A stretch of DNA of 64,000 nucleotides, from NCBI RefSeq assembly GCF_017744045.1, contig NZ_JAGHRD010000003.1, one strand, 5' to 3'. Shown in pieces: positions 41,017 through 49,926 of this stretch. This stretch comes from Pelagimonas sp017744045. Lineage in GTDB: Bacteria > Pseudomonadota > Alphaproteobacteria > Rhodobacterales > Rhodobacteraceae. The notes below the pieces were generated by a model. The model had not been told where the DNA came from, ran no database searches, and was given only the letters and a program-made list of their open reading frames with translations. The position numbers and the translations under genes were made by a program. The stretch's first letter is position 1, and the number at the start of each line of letters is the position of its first letter.

Positions 41017-41511
41017 TCAAGCGTGATCGAGCTGCTTGAGCATCAGCAAATCGTCGCGCGGCGTGCCATTGACGATCACCGACCGCGGCCGCAGCCCGAT
41101 TTGAACAAACCCGCAGGATTTATAGAGACCAATGGCCCCGTGATTTGTCGCATCCACGCAAAGCTCAACCTGCAACAGACCCAGGTCGCGCGCCGCCTCT
41201 TCGGCCACCTGCATCAAAGCCCGGCCAAGCCCCCTGCCCTGCGCGCTGGGATGCACGTAAAGCGGCCCAAGATCGCCCATATGGCGCAGCCGTTCCGGCC
41301 CACCACGCGACAAGGCAATCATGCCAACCAGCTGATCTTGTTCAAGGGCGCCAAAGATCGTGCCCTTCTCCAGTCGCGCAATCAATTGCGCATCTGACAT
41401 GCCCAAAGCTTCGGCTTCCGTCAGGAGAAAAGCGTCGGGCGTTCGGCGCAATCCATCAAGCCACAAGGCGCGATAGGCCGACAGGTCAGCGCCAGTCAGT
41501 GCGCGGATCAT
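41017..41511 (-). CDS. GNAT family N-acetyltransferase
   Basis: 164 residues. The acetyl-CoA motif is SAQGRGLGRALMQVAEEAA near residue 90, followed by VELCVDATNHGAIGLYKSCGFVQIG. The pattern is that of the common GNAT enzymes with no firm substrate. Its start overlaps the DUF2948 stop (ATGA at 41508-41511), so it is expressed with murA and DUF2948. Confidence 0.84.
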   Translation of the reverse strand: MIRALTGADLSAYRALWLDGLRRTPDAFLLTEAEALGMSDAQLIARLEKGTIFGALEQDQLVGMIALSRGGPERLRHMGDLGPLYVHPSAQGRGLGRALMQVAEEAARDLGLLQVELCVDATNHGAIGLYKSCGFVQIGLRPRSVIVNGTPRDDLLMLKQLDHA

Positions 41512-41987
41512 TCGGGGTGTGAGGGGGCTTTGCCCGATGGGGCAATATAGGGTCGCGTCACGTCTTTGAGCGTCACTTCCAACGCCTCAACCTCGGCGCG
41601 CAGGGCCCCGTCACCGGCGAAAGTCAGCAAGACATGCCCGCCGCCCTCTTCCCCCGGTTCAAAGGACACAGACAGAAGCGACAGGATCATCTCTTGGTCA
41701 GATTTATCAATCCCTTGTGCGCCAACGCCCAAAGCGGTTTCGATGGTCAACAGCGACTGCACCCGTTCCACAGGACGCCCACGTTGGGCGGCGGCATCCA
41801 GATCCTCGCGGCGCACGCGATTGAGCAGGAGGCACAGGCGATGGTGACGTTTCTGAAATGCGATTTCGGTGACGGGCAGCACAGAGTCCTGCACCAAAGC
41901 CGAAACGACCTGCAAATCCTCGGCATCCACCGCCCCCAGGTTCAGGGGACGTTCACCGCCATCTTCGAAACGTGCGTCTTCGCTCAT
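41508..41987 (-). CDS. DUF2948 family protein
   Basis: 159 residues of an uncharacterised alphaproteobacterial family. Landmarks: LNLGAVDAEDLQVVSALVQDSVLP near residue 15, FQKRHHRLCLLLNRVRRED near 43 and LTFAGDGALRAEVEALEVTLKDVTRPY near 120. It regularly lies between murA and hisD. Coupled to murA by ATGA at 41984-41987. Confidence 0.88.
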   Translation of the reverse strand: MSEDARFEDGGERPLNLGAVDAEDLQVVSALVQDSVLPVTEIAFQKRHHRLCLLLNRVRREDLDAAAQRGRPVERVQSLLTIETALGVGAQGIDKSDQEMILSLLSVSFEPGEEGGGHVLLTFAGDGALRAEVEALEVTLKDVTRPYIAPSGKAPSHPE

Positions 41988-43255
41988 TCGCCTTTGACCC
42001 TTTCGATATCTGCACCGACATTGCGCAGCTTGCGCACAACATGTTCGTAACCGCGATCCAGGTGATAGACACGGCTGACCTTGGTTTCACCCTCAGCCGC
42101 CAGACCGGCCAGGATCAGGGAAACCGAGGCGCGCAAATCGGTCGCCATAACAGGCGCACCGCGCAGTTTTTCCACGCCGGTGACTTTGGCGGTCCCGCCG
42201 CTCACATCAATCTGCGCTCCCATGCGCATCAATTCCGGCGCGTGCATAAAGCGGTTTTCAAAGATCTTCTCTTCGAGAACCGAAGTTCCCTCGGCGGTGC
42301 AAAGCAGCGCCATCATCTGGGCCTGCAAATCGGTTGGAAAGCCCGGGAAAGGTTCGGTTGTCACGTCAACCGCCTTGATCCGACCATTCTTTCGCGCAAC
42401 GGTCAGACCTTTGTCGGTTTCGGTCACCGAAACGCCGGCCAGCTCCAGCTTTTCAACAAAGGATTCGACCAAGGACAGGCGACCGCCCAGACAGGTCACT
42501 TCACCGCCGCAAATCGCCGGGGCCAGCATATAAGTGCCTAGCTCGATCCGGTCCGTCACCACGCGATGGGTTGCACCGCCAAGACGATCGACCCCTTGAA
42601 TGGTGATCGTGCTGCTGCCGTCCCCGTCGATTTGCGCGCCCATCTTGCGCAGGCAATCAGCCAGATCGACAATCTCAGGCTCGCGCGCGGCGTTGTTCAG
42701 AACGGTTGTCCCCTTGGCCAGAGTCGCCGCAAGCAACGCGTTCTCAGTCGCCCCAACCGAGGCAAAGGCAAAATCAACTACTCCACCACGCAGCCCGCCA
42801 GACGGGGCTTTGGCGTGCACATAGCCGTCGCGCAGGTCGAGTTCGGCCCCCATCGCCTCAAGGGCTTTGAGGTGCAGATCAACCGGACGTGCGCCAATGG
42901 CACAACCACCCGGTAGCGAGACTTCGGCATACCCATAACGCGCCAGCAATGGCCCCAACACCAGGATCGAGGCACGCATCTTGCGCACGATGTCATATTC
43001 GGCGCGCTGGCTGGTCAAATCGTGGCTCGACATGGCCAGAACCTGCCCGTCTTGCAAACTGGTAACCTCTGCCCCGAGCGATTGAAGCAGTTGCGTCATC
43101 GTGCGGATGTCAGACAGGCGCGGCGCGTTGGTCAGCGTCAACGGCTCTTCGCTGAGCAAGGTGGCGGGCATCAGGGTCAGGCAAGCATTCTTGGCACCTG
43201 CAATCGGAATGTCACCATTCAGCGGGCCGTTGCCCTTAACAATAATCGAATCCAT
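41984..43255 (-). CDS. murA: UDP-N-acetylglucosamine 1-carboxyvinyltransferase MurA
   Basis: 423 residues. The first committed step of peptidoglycan synthesis: transfer of enolpyruvyl from PEP to UDP-GlcNAc. N-terminal IVKGNGPLNGDIPIAGAKNACL, the catalytic loop VSLPGGCAIGARPVDLHL near residue 115, whose Cys is the fosfomycin target, GASSTITIQG-type middle, and PFPGFPTDLQAQMMAL near 295 are clear. A small basic protein gene lies just upstream on the same strand. Confidence 0.97.
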   Translation of the reverse strand: MDSIIVKGNGPLNGDIPIAGAKNACLTLMPATLLSEEPLTLTNAPRLSDIRTMTQLLQSLGAEVTSLQDGQVLAMSSHDLTSQRAEYDIVRKMRASILVLGPLLARYGYAEVSLPGGCAIGARPVDLHLKALEAMGAELDLRDGYVHAKAPSGGLRGGVVDFAFASVGATENALLAATLAKGTTVLNNAAREPEIVDLADCLRKMGAQIDGDGSSTITIQGVDRLGGATHRVVTDRIELGTYMLAPAICGGEVTCLGGRLSLVESFVEKLELAGVSVTETDKGLTVARKNGRIKAVDVTTEPFPGFPTDLQAQMMALLCTAEGTSVLEEKIFENRFMHAPELMRMGAQIDVSGGTAKVTGVEKLRGAPVMATDLRASVSLILAGLAAEGETKVSRVYHLDRGYEHVVRKLRNVGADIERVKGE

Positions 43256-43260
43256 ACCTG

Positions 43261-43434
43261 TCAGTCCTTGTCCTGTACCGCCTCATCCCCGTTTTCCGGC
43301 ACATCCTGAGCCATCGCACTACGGGCCCGGGCCTGCGCCTTGCGCCGCCCCATATTGGCCTTGAGCGCGGCTTTCAGGCGCTCTTCGCGCCCGGCATCCT
43401 TGTGCTTTTTGCGAGGTTGTTTGTTTTGATCCAT
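43261..43434 (-). CDS. Small basic hypothetical protein upstream of murA
   Basis: 57 residues from ATG 43434 (start MDQNKQPRKKHKDA); a longer upstream frame has no support. Very basic N-terminal two thirds (RKKHKDAGREERLKAALKANMGRRKAQARAR) shown here by the landmark LKAALKANMGRRKAQ, and an acidic end. It ends 5 bases before the murA ATG. Similar short proteins occur before murA in related bacteria. No function is known. Confidence 0.72.
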   Translation of the reverse strand: MDQNKQPRKKHKDAGREERLKAALKANMGRRKAQARARSAMAQDVPENGDEAVQDKD

Positions 43435-43583
43435 GCCTTGCTTTACCCCAGCCTTTGGCACGGGTCCAGTGGGGCGCTGATCCCAGGCCAGCAGCCTTGG
43501 CGAAGAAAATCGAACCAAGGCACACTTTTTTCAATTTCCCTCTTGCACCCTCGCAAAACCGGGTCTAGAAGCCCGCTCACGCT

Positions 43584-43658
<75 letters not shown>

Positions 43659-43764
43659 TCTTCCAACATTGTTCAACCAATTCGCTGATGATGGTGCGCA
43701 GTTTCTGTCGAAACTGTATGTGCAGCGGCCTTTCCCAAACGTCGCATGATCATGATCTATAAAA

Positions 43765-43784
43765 TTGAACCTTTTTGGGTTCAA
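43765..43784. other. Short hairpin before the chemoreceptor gene
   Basis: Perfect 7-bp stem TTGAACC / GGTTCAA with loop TTTTTG, in the 246-base gap between tRNA-Thr and the chemoreceptor. It is not followed by a T-tract on the plus strand. Possible regulatory or processing element; nothing else was seen in the gap. Confidence 0.35.
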
Positions 43785-43904
43785 AGAACACATTCAAATC
43801 GACGGTTATAAAACCAGCCTTAAGAGCCCTTCAGGCACAAAGCTTGCGCGCGATTCACATACCGGCCTTTCTTCAGGCCTTCGCAGAGCGGTGGAGGCTC
43901 ATTT

Positions 43905-46058
43905 ATGCAAGCTATCTTTTCCCTACCTGTTCGCACACTTGGCAGAGCGATTGTTGGCTCCATTCTGTTCACCGCTGTCATGATTGCGGGCATGTCGTTT
44001 TGGTCGTTCAACAGAACCGGCGACGCGGCCAACCTTATGTCCGAATATGAACGGCGCGCCAATCCAAGCGAACGCGCGCAAAATGAGCTGGTTCAAGCCC
44101 TTGGATATGGTGGAATGATCCATCAATTCAAAAACTACGTGCTGCGTGGGGATGAAAAATATTACCATGCTGCCGGTCAAAACGCCGGGGCCGCCATGGC
44201 CGCGTTGGAGCAGCTCAAGAACCTCAATCCTGAAAAGGCGGAAGAACTGGATGCCGTGGGGCAAACAATCCAATCTTATGTCACTGCGCTAGAGACCGTT
44301 GAAAACCAGTATGGCGCAGGGAAATCCGCCGCAGAAATAGACAAAGTCGTCAAAATCGATGATTCTCCGGCCCTGAATGCAATCACATCCCTGTCGGCTT
44401 CTCGCGCGGAAACCGAAACCGAAAGCAAGGCCAGCATTTTGGCAGAGTTGCGTGGCCATATTGGCTATGGCGGAATGATTCACCAGTTCAAGAACCTGGT
44501 GCTGCGCGGCGACAAACCGCGCATTGCTAAAGTCGAAGCAGCCGCCGCTGCAGCCCAAGCTGCCTTGGCAAGGTACCGGGCAAGGTCGCATTCCCCGGAA
44601 GAGGGCCAGGCCATTGCTGATATTGAACAAACCATTGGAAAATATGCGGCCGCCTTGGCCGATGTATTGGCCATGATCGACGCAGGTAAATCTGCCGAAG
44701 AGATAGATTCAGTTGTCAAAATATCGGATGGCCCAGCTCTGGATGGTCTTCGCGTCCTCGATGCCGCCGTCGTTGCCGAAGGGCGGCAGATTTCGCAAAC
44801 TGTCCACGACAATCTGGCGGCCACGCAAACACTGGTGACAATTGTCGGTGGGATTATCGCAGTCCTCTCTTTGCTCACTGCGCTTGGTGCCCGTGAAATT
44901 CTGCGCCGCGGCGTTGTTTCCAAACAAGACAAGGCAGACGAAATGGCTGCGGCCTTGCAACAGGAACGTGAAGATTTTCAGATGCAGGTGTCACAACTGG
45001 CATCTGCCGCAAGTGCAGGTGATTTTAGCAAACGTATCAGCCGCGACTATAGCGATGACACCTTGGCCGAGGTCGCGTCGCATCTGGATCAGTTGCTGGA
45101 CAAAATCGAAAGCGGTCTCAACGCCGTGGTTCAGGTTAGCCACGCGCTGGCGCGAGGAGACTTGACCCAACGTATGGACGGAGACTTTGACGGTGCCTTC
45201 GCGCGGCTGCAACTGTCGATGAACGAAGCAGTGACCTCCATGTCAGATTCCATTCGTGCCGTCTTGGGCAGTTCGTCAGAGATTTCGGACTACACCGCCA
45301 ATATTTCATCGGCGGCCTCTGACCTTGCCCGTCGTACTGAAACCCAATCTTACAACCTCGAAACAAGTGCCGCGACATTGGGAGAGCTCACAAGCTCTGT
45401 CGATGAAATCAGCACCCGCGTCTCCGCCGCGCGTGGCACGGCTGAAGCCGCGAATGAGATCGCACAGAGCGGGGCCACGGTGGTCGAAGAAGCCATCGAC
45501 GCGATGGACAAGATCGTCGATACCTCCAAAAAGATTTCCAAAGTCACCGAGTTGATCGAAGAAATTGCATTTCAAACCAACCTCTTGGCTTTGAATGCCG
45601 GTGTTGAGGCCGCTCGGGCTGGCGAAAGTGGTCGCGGCTTTGCCGTTGTCGCCTCCGAAGTTCTGGCCCTGGCGCATCGCGCGTCGGACGCCGTTCAAGA
45701 GATCAACGATCTCATCAGTTCCAGTGAATTGGAAATCGAAGATGGTGCCGGGCGCATCGCCGAGGCCGGGAATTCGATCAAGGGGATCTCAGGCTACGTT
45801 CAGGAATTGGACCAAGCCATCGAAGCGGTGGCCAGCTCAACCGGGGATCAGGCCACGCGACTGAACCAGGTCAACAAAGCCATTTCCGAGCTTGAAGGGG
45901 TGACCCAGCAAAATGCGTCGATGTTTGAACAAACCGCCGCGTCCATTCAATCATTGAATGAGTTAACCAGCGACCTCTTGGGAACAGGTGAGAAATTTCA
46001 GGTCGAGCCACCGCAAACCGCGCCAGAACAAGAGCATGAATTGAAAGAGGCAAGTTAA
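43905..46058 (+). CDS. Methyl-accepting chemotaxis protein with tandem-duplicated sensor repeat
   Basis: 717 residues. Transmembrane helix 1 is at about 13-35 and helix 2 at about 309-328 (TLVTIVGGIIAVLSLLTAL), enclosing a periplasmic sensor of about 270 residues. The sensor is a duplication: GYGGMIHQFKN at 67-77 recurs at 187-197, exactly 120 residues later, and AGKSAAEIDKVVKI (about 138) recurs as AGKSAEEIDSVVKI (about 260). A HAMP-like region follows, then the signalling domain with the hairpin tip EEIAFQTNLLALNAGVEAARAG and FAVVASEVLALAHR. It should report to CheA/CheW. The conserved His and Tyr in each repeat may form ligand sites. No che genes are nearby. The ligand is unknown. Confidence 0.92.
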   Translation: MQAIFSLPVRTLGRAIVGSILFTAVMIAGMSFWSFNRTGDAANLMSEYERRANPSERAQNELVQALGYGGMIHQFKNYVLRGDEKYYHAAGQNAGAAMAALEQLKNLNPEKAEELDAVGQTIQSYVTALETVENQYGAGKSAAEIDKVVKIDDSPALNAITSLSASRAETETESKASILAELRGHIGYGGMIHQFKNLVLRGDKPRIAKVEAAAAAAQAALARYRARSHSPEEGQAIADIEQTIGKYAAALADVLAMIDAGKSAEEIDSVVKISDGPALDGLRVLDAAVVAEGRQISQTVHDNLAATQTLVTIVGGIIAVLSLLTALGAREILRRGVVSKQDKADEMAAALQQEREDFQMQVSQLASAASAGDFSKRISRDYSDDTLAEVASHLDQLLDKIESGLNAVVQVSHALARGDLTQRMDGDFDGAFARLQLSMNEAVTSMSDSIRAVLGSSSEISDYTANISSAASDLARRTETQSYNLETSAATLGELTSSVDEISTRVSAARGTAEAANEIAQSGATVVEEAIDAMDKIVDTSKKISKVTELIEEIAFQTNLLALNAGVEAARAGESGRGFAVVASEVLALAHRASDAVQEINDLISSSELEIEDGAGRIAEAGNSIKGISGYVQELDQAIEAVASSTGDQATRLNQVNKAISELEGVTQQNASMFEQTAASIQSLNELTSDLLGTGEKFQVEPPQTAPEQEHELKEAS

Positions 46059-46242
46059 GAGTCGCACCCTTTCTGTCGAGACATCGGAGGTGGGCTATTT
46101 GCGTCCGGCTGTAACGTCGCGGTGCCCCCTAAATGATATTTCCCCTGTCCTTAACCTGGGGCAACTGGTTGCCAAACAGTGACGCTTTTCTCCCGTCCAA
46201 ACTCGCGCTATTTGCAGGAGAGACCCAAAGCGCGGAGCTGAC

Positions 46243-46656
46243 ATGCTGACACCTTTCCACCTCGCCTATAATGTCACGGATCTCGACGTGGCACGGAACT
46301 TTTACGGAGAAACGCTGGGCTGCAAGGAAGGGCGCTCAACCGAAACTTGGATCGATTTCAGTTTTTTCGGGCACCAGATCTCACTCCATCTGGGTGAACC
46401 TTTCAAAAGCCAGGCAACCGGCAAGGTTGGTGACCACATGGTTCCCATGCCACATTTCGGCGTCGTTTTGCACATGCCAGATTGGAAAGCACTGGCCGCG
46501 AGATTGACCGAAGCGCAAATCGCATTTGTCATCGAACCAACCATCCGGTTTGCCGGAGAGCCGGGCGAACAGGCGACCATGTTCTTTTACGACCCAAGCG
46601 GAAACCCCATTGAAGTCAAGGGGTTTGCCGATATGGAGGCCGTTTTCGCCTCATAA
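46243..46656 (+). CDS. VOC family (glyoxalase/dioxygenase superfamily) protein
   Basis: 137 residues with two beta-alpha-beta-beta-beta units: PFHLAYNVTDLDVARNFYGETLGCKEG at the start and HFGVVLHMPDWKALAARL near 75, ending FFYDPSGNPIEVKGF. His3-region, His-Phe and Glu residues are placed as metal ligands in this superfamily. The substrate is unknown; glyoxalase, fosfomycin-resistance-like and extradiol dioxygenase members look alike at this level. Single gene with a GGAG-type Shine-Dalgarno region upstream. Confidence 0.83.
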   Translation: MLTPFHLAYNVTDLDVARNFYGETLGCKEGRSTETWIDFSFFGHQISLHLGEPFKSQATGKVGDHMVPMPHFGVVLHMPDWKALAARLTEAQIAFVIEPTIRFAGEPGEQATMFFYDPSGNPIEVKGFADMEAVFAS

Positions 46657-46670
46657 CCTTTGAGGATGGA

Positions 46671-48155
46671 TCACTCCTTGATCAGAGCTGGCAGGTCCTT
46701 TTTCAGGATCTTGCCCGTCGCCGCTGCCGGAAGCTTTTCCATGACCACGATGCGCCAAGGGCGTTTATAACCGGTCAATTGCGTTTGGGCATAGGCGTGC
46801 AAATCCTCTTCGCTGGGCCAATCATTGGGCGAGGCTTCGACAAAGGCGCAAACCTTCTCATCCCCGTCGCGTGTGACGCCAACCACGGCGCATTGGATCA
46901 CCTGAGGATGCTCATTCAGTGCCGCCTCGACCTCGGGCGGGTAGACATTGAACCCGCCGTGAATGATCAACTCCTTGGAGCGCCCCATGATGTGCAGATT
47001 GCCCTGCGCGTCCAACCGCCCCAGATCCCCTGACCGCAACCAGCCATCTGGGTTAAAGGCCGCCGCTGTCGCCTCTTGATTGCGGAAATACCCTTTCATC
47101 ACGCCCCCACCGGCGATCAGGATTTCCCCGACTTCGCCGCCTCCGCCTGGGGCTTGCAAATCAAGTTTCAGCTGCACGCCGGGAAAAGGTTGACCAACAG
47201 AGATGTCATCATTGCTGCCCGTATGGCGCGTAACGCAGACCCCGGCTGAGGCCTCGGTCATGCCATAGCCATTCTGCAAGGGCTGGCCGAAAAAGGCTTC
47301 GGCTTTGCTTTTCCAATCGATGTCCAACGGTGCCGCGCCGGATGACACATAGCGCAGGCTGTCAATTGGCAGCTGCTCGTGCCCTTGTTCGCGGGTGTAA
47401 TGCATCAGTTGCGCCAACATCTGCGGCACAGAGGAGAGCAGCGTGACCCCTTTCAGCAAAGCATTGTAGAGATTTGCCGGGGCAAACCGCGGTTCAATCC
47501 GGATAGAAGCACCGCCCAAAATCGCAGCCACAACGACTGAGGCAAGCCCAAAAACATGGCTCATCGGCAACACGCCGTATAGCACATCCTCGGCCGAGAT
47601 TTTGCGGACATCACAAGAGACGCGACCGCCAAAGATCAGGTTGTCATGGGTCAACATAACGCCTTTGGGCACGCCGGTTGTGCCAGTGGTGTAAAGAATG
47701 GCGCCAACATCGCTCAGCTCATCCACAGGATCCGTCGCTCGCGACGTGGCGAAAAGCGCTCCGTTCAAACCAGCAAGATCCATGCCCTGCGCGCCGGCCC
47801 GTTCGGCATGTGCCTTGGCCTCTTTTGACACGCTCACGGTGAACAAAACCGCAGCCGGGGTCGCGTGATCGATAACGCGTTGCAGATCCTTATCGGTTTG
47901 GCGCGCGTTAAAAGGGATCAGCACCGCGCCGACCTTGGATGTCGCCAACAAGGTCGCCACCGCAGGGGCGCAGTTTTCCATGACCAGCAAAACCCGATCT
48001 GTCGGTTTCACCCCCAGATCAACCAATTTCTGGGCCAGCTCATCAACCACCTGCCCCAAAACCTCGTAGCACCAGTCAAACCCCAGGCTGTCTGTCAAAG
48101 CCGGAGCAACGGGCTGCTTCGCAACTTTCTGCTCCAATATCTCGTGAATGCGCAT
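46671..48155 (-). CDS. Acyl-CoA synthetase (AMP-binding family)
   Basis: 494 residues from ATG 48155, 2 bases after the nitronate monooxygenase-like stop. Adenylate-forming enzyme: P-loop ILYTTGTTGVPKGVMLTHDN near residue 150, NGYGMTEASAGV near 305, WLRSGDLGRLDAQGNLHIMGRSKELI near 380 and the catalytic Lys in PAAATGKILKKDL at the end. It should activate the acid imported by the TRAP system to its CoA thioester. Last gene of the long minus-strand catabolic run. Confidence 0.9.
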   Translation of the reverse strand: MRIHEILEQKVAKQPVAPALTDSLGFDWCYEVLGQVVDELAQKLVDLGVKPTDRVLLVMENCAPAVATLLATSKVGAVLIPFNARQTDKDLQRVIDHATPAAVLFTVSVSKEAKAHAERAGAQGMDLAGLNGALFATSRATDPVDELSDVGAILYTTGTTGVPKGVMLTHDNLIFGGRVSCDVRKISAEDVLYGVLPMSHVFGLASVVVAAILGGASIRIEPRFAPANLYNALLKGVTLLSSVPQMLAQLMHYTREQGHEQLPIDSLRYVSSGAAPLDIDWKSKAEAFFGQPLQNGYGMTEASAGVCVTRHTGSNDDISVGQPFPGVQLKLDLQAPGGGGEVGEILIAGGGVMKGYFRNQEATAAAFNPDGWLRSGDLGRLDAQGNLHIMGRSKELIIHGGFNVYPPEVEAALNEHPQVIQCAVVGVTRDGDEKVCAFVEASPNDWPSEEDLHAYAQTQLTGYKRPWRIVVMEKLPAAATGKILKKDLPALIKE

Positions 48156-48157
48156 GG

Positions 48158-49162
48158 TCAGGCTACCTCGGTCAGTGGGGCGCGAAGGGTATCTATGCGC
48201 GCCAGGGCCTGGCACGCTTCTTGTTCGAGCTGATCAAAAATTTCGGCCATCGGTTGCACTGCGCCGGTCAGCCCCAGAGCATGCCCAGCCGAAAGCAAGC
48301 CGCGCGAGACATCGCCGGTCTCATAGGCTTTGCGCCCGATTTGCCCGGATACCAAAGGCATCAGGTCCGCGATGGTGACATTCGGATTGTCGGTTTCCAT
48401 CCGCGTCACAGCCTCTGTCGTTTCATTGGCCAAGGTCCGCACGGTATTGCGCACGCTGGACATGGTCAGCACGGTGTCACGTTCGCTCGCCTCTGCAATG
48501 GCGCGTTTGTAATCGGGATGGGCGTTCAGCTCTTGCGCCACCAAAAGCCGGGTTCCCATCACCACACCAGCCGCCCCCATCGCCAGGGCTGAAACAATTT
48601 GCGCGCCGTGCCCGACACCGCCGCCAATCATAAATGGAATATTTAGATCTCGGCCCGCCATGGCGGCGTTCACAAAGCTGCCAATCATGTCCATCCCCGG
48701 ATGGCCACCGCATTCCGCCCCGACGACCGAGACCATGTCGACACCCACCTGTTGGGCCTTGATCGCATATCTGACGGCGGGCACCTTGTGGATCACCACC
48801 AGCCCCAATTCGCGCAGCAAAGGCAGGTAAGGCTCGGGGTTGCGGCCAGAGGTTTCGACCACTTCGACGCCCATTTCGGCCGCGGTGCGAAACACCTGTT
48901 CGGTGCGTTCGCCCGGAACCAGCTTGGGCAACATCGAGACATTCACACCAAAGGGTTTGCCCTGACACAGCTCTTGTGCCCGCGCGATCTCGGCGCGCAA
49001 TTGCGCGTCTTCGGGAAAGCTGGCGGCGGTCAGGAAACCCAAAGCGCCAGCATGAGCGGCGGCGGCAACGTAATCCGCGTCGGCCAGCCACATCAACCCG
49101 CCCGCCAGAACCGGCAGGCGCAGACCAAATCTTTGCGTCAACTCCGTATGCATCAGGGTCAT
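48158..49162 (-). CDS. Nitronate monooxygenase / 2-nitropropane dioxygenase family flavoprotein
   Basis: 334 residues, FMN-binding TIM barrel. VLAGGLMWLADADYVAAAAHAGALGFL near the start, the active-site region SVVGAECGGHPGMD near residue 138 with its His, and GGGVGHGAQIVSALAMGAAGVVMGTRLL near 180 that binds FMN phosphate. Family members oxidise nitronates, but others act as enoyl-CoA-type or quinone reductases. Placement within a beta-oxidation operon suggests a role in handling an unusual acyl-CoA rather than nitroalkanes. ATGA overlap with the enoyl-CoA hydratase gene. Confidence 0.86.
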   Translation of the reverse strand: MTLMHTELTQRFGLRLPVLAGGLMWLADADYVAAAAHAGALGFLTAASFPEDAQLRAEIARAQELCQGKPFGVNVSMLPKLVPGERTEQVFRTAAEMGVEVVETSGRNPEPYLPLLRELGLVVIHKVPAVRYAIKAQQVGVDMVSVVGAECGGHPGMDMIGSFVNAAMAGRDLNIPFMIGGGVGHGAQIVSALAMGAAGVVMGTRLLVAQELNAHPDYKRAIAEASERDTVLTMSSVRNTVRTLANETTEAVTRMETDNPNVTIADLMPLVSGQIGRKAYETGDVSRGLLSAGHALGLTGAVQPMAEIFDQLEQEACQALARIDTLRAPLTEVA

Positions 49163-49926
49163 GTCGGGAACTCCGGTTGGCGTTTTTCGAAAAAGGCACG
49201 GATGCCACAGGCCGCCTCAGCCCCGCCCTGGGCTTCGGCCATAAAATCAGCCTCGCTATCCAGTTGCTGTGACAACGTTCGATTGGGGGCGGCGTTGAGC
49301 AAATTGCGAATACGCGATTGCGCCTGTGCCGGACCTTGGGCCAGTTCCGCAGTCAAGATCTGAGCCTGATCAAAGGCCTGCCCCTTGGGCACAAGCGTGG
49401 TCACGACACCGAAATTGGCCAGTCTTTCCGCCGATATCGGCCGCGCCAGCAGGCAAAGCTCCATCGCCAATTGACGCGGCAGCGCCTGCGATAGGAAATG
49501 CGTGAGACCACCATCTGGCGTCAGACCTGCTTTGACATAGGCCGCGGTGAATTGCGCCTGTTCGGCAGCCACAACAAAATCACAAGCCAGAGTGATCGAC
49601 AGCCCTGCCCCCGCAGCCCCGCCTTCGACGGCAGCGATGATCGGCACAGGGCAGGCCATCATGGCGCGGATCGTATCATGCAAGCGCTCAATCAACGCGC
49701 GCCGCTCGTCCACGGGGAGTTCCGCGCGCTTGGCCAATAGATCAAGATCACCGCCCGCGCAGAAAAACGCGCCACCCGTCAGGATAATCGAGCGGACGGA
49801 ACCGTCATCTGCGCGGGCACAAGCCTCTTGGATGGCTTGGTACAACTCGACCGAGATCGCACCGCGCTTTTCCGACCTGTTATGCAGGATCAGACAAGAA
49901 CCGACCTGTTCCAGACGGACATTCAT
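49159..49926 (-). CDS. Enoyl-CoA hydratase/isomerase family protein
   Basis: 255 residues, crotonase fold. Oxyanion-hole regions GAFFCAGGDLDLLAKRAE near residue 55 and VEGGAAGAGLSITLACDFVVAAE near 100 are clear. The positions of the two catalytic Glu of classical hydratases are not both obvious, so isomerase or hydrolase activity is possible. It supplements the hydratase domain of the FadJ-like protein in the same operon. Coupled on both sides by ATGA. Confidence 0.88.
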   Translation of the reverse strand: MNVRLEQVGSCLILHNRSEKRGAISVELYQAIQEACARADDGSVRSIILTGGAFFCAGGDLDLLAKRAELPVDERRALIERLHDTIRAMMACPVPIIAAVEGGAAGAGLSITLACDFVVAAEQAQFTAAYVKAGLTPDGGLTHFLSQALPRQLAMELCLLARPISAERLANFGVVTTLVPKGQAFDQAQILTAELAQGPAQAQSRIRNLLNAAPNRTLSQQLDSEADFMAEAQGGAEAACGIRAFFEKRQPEFPT

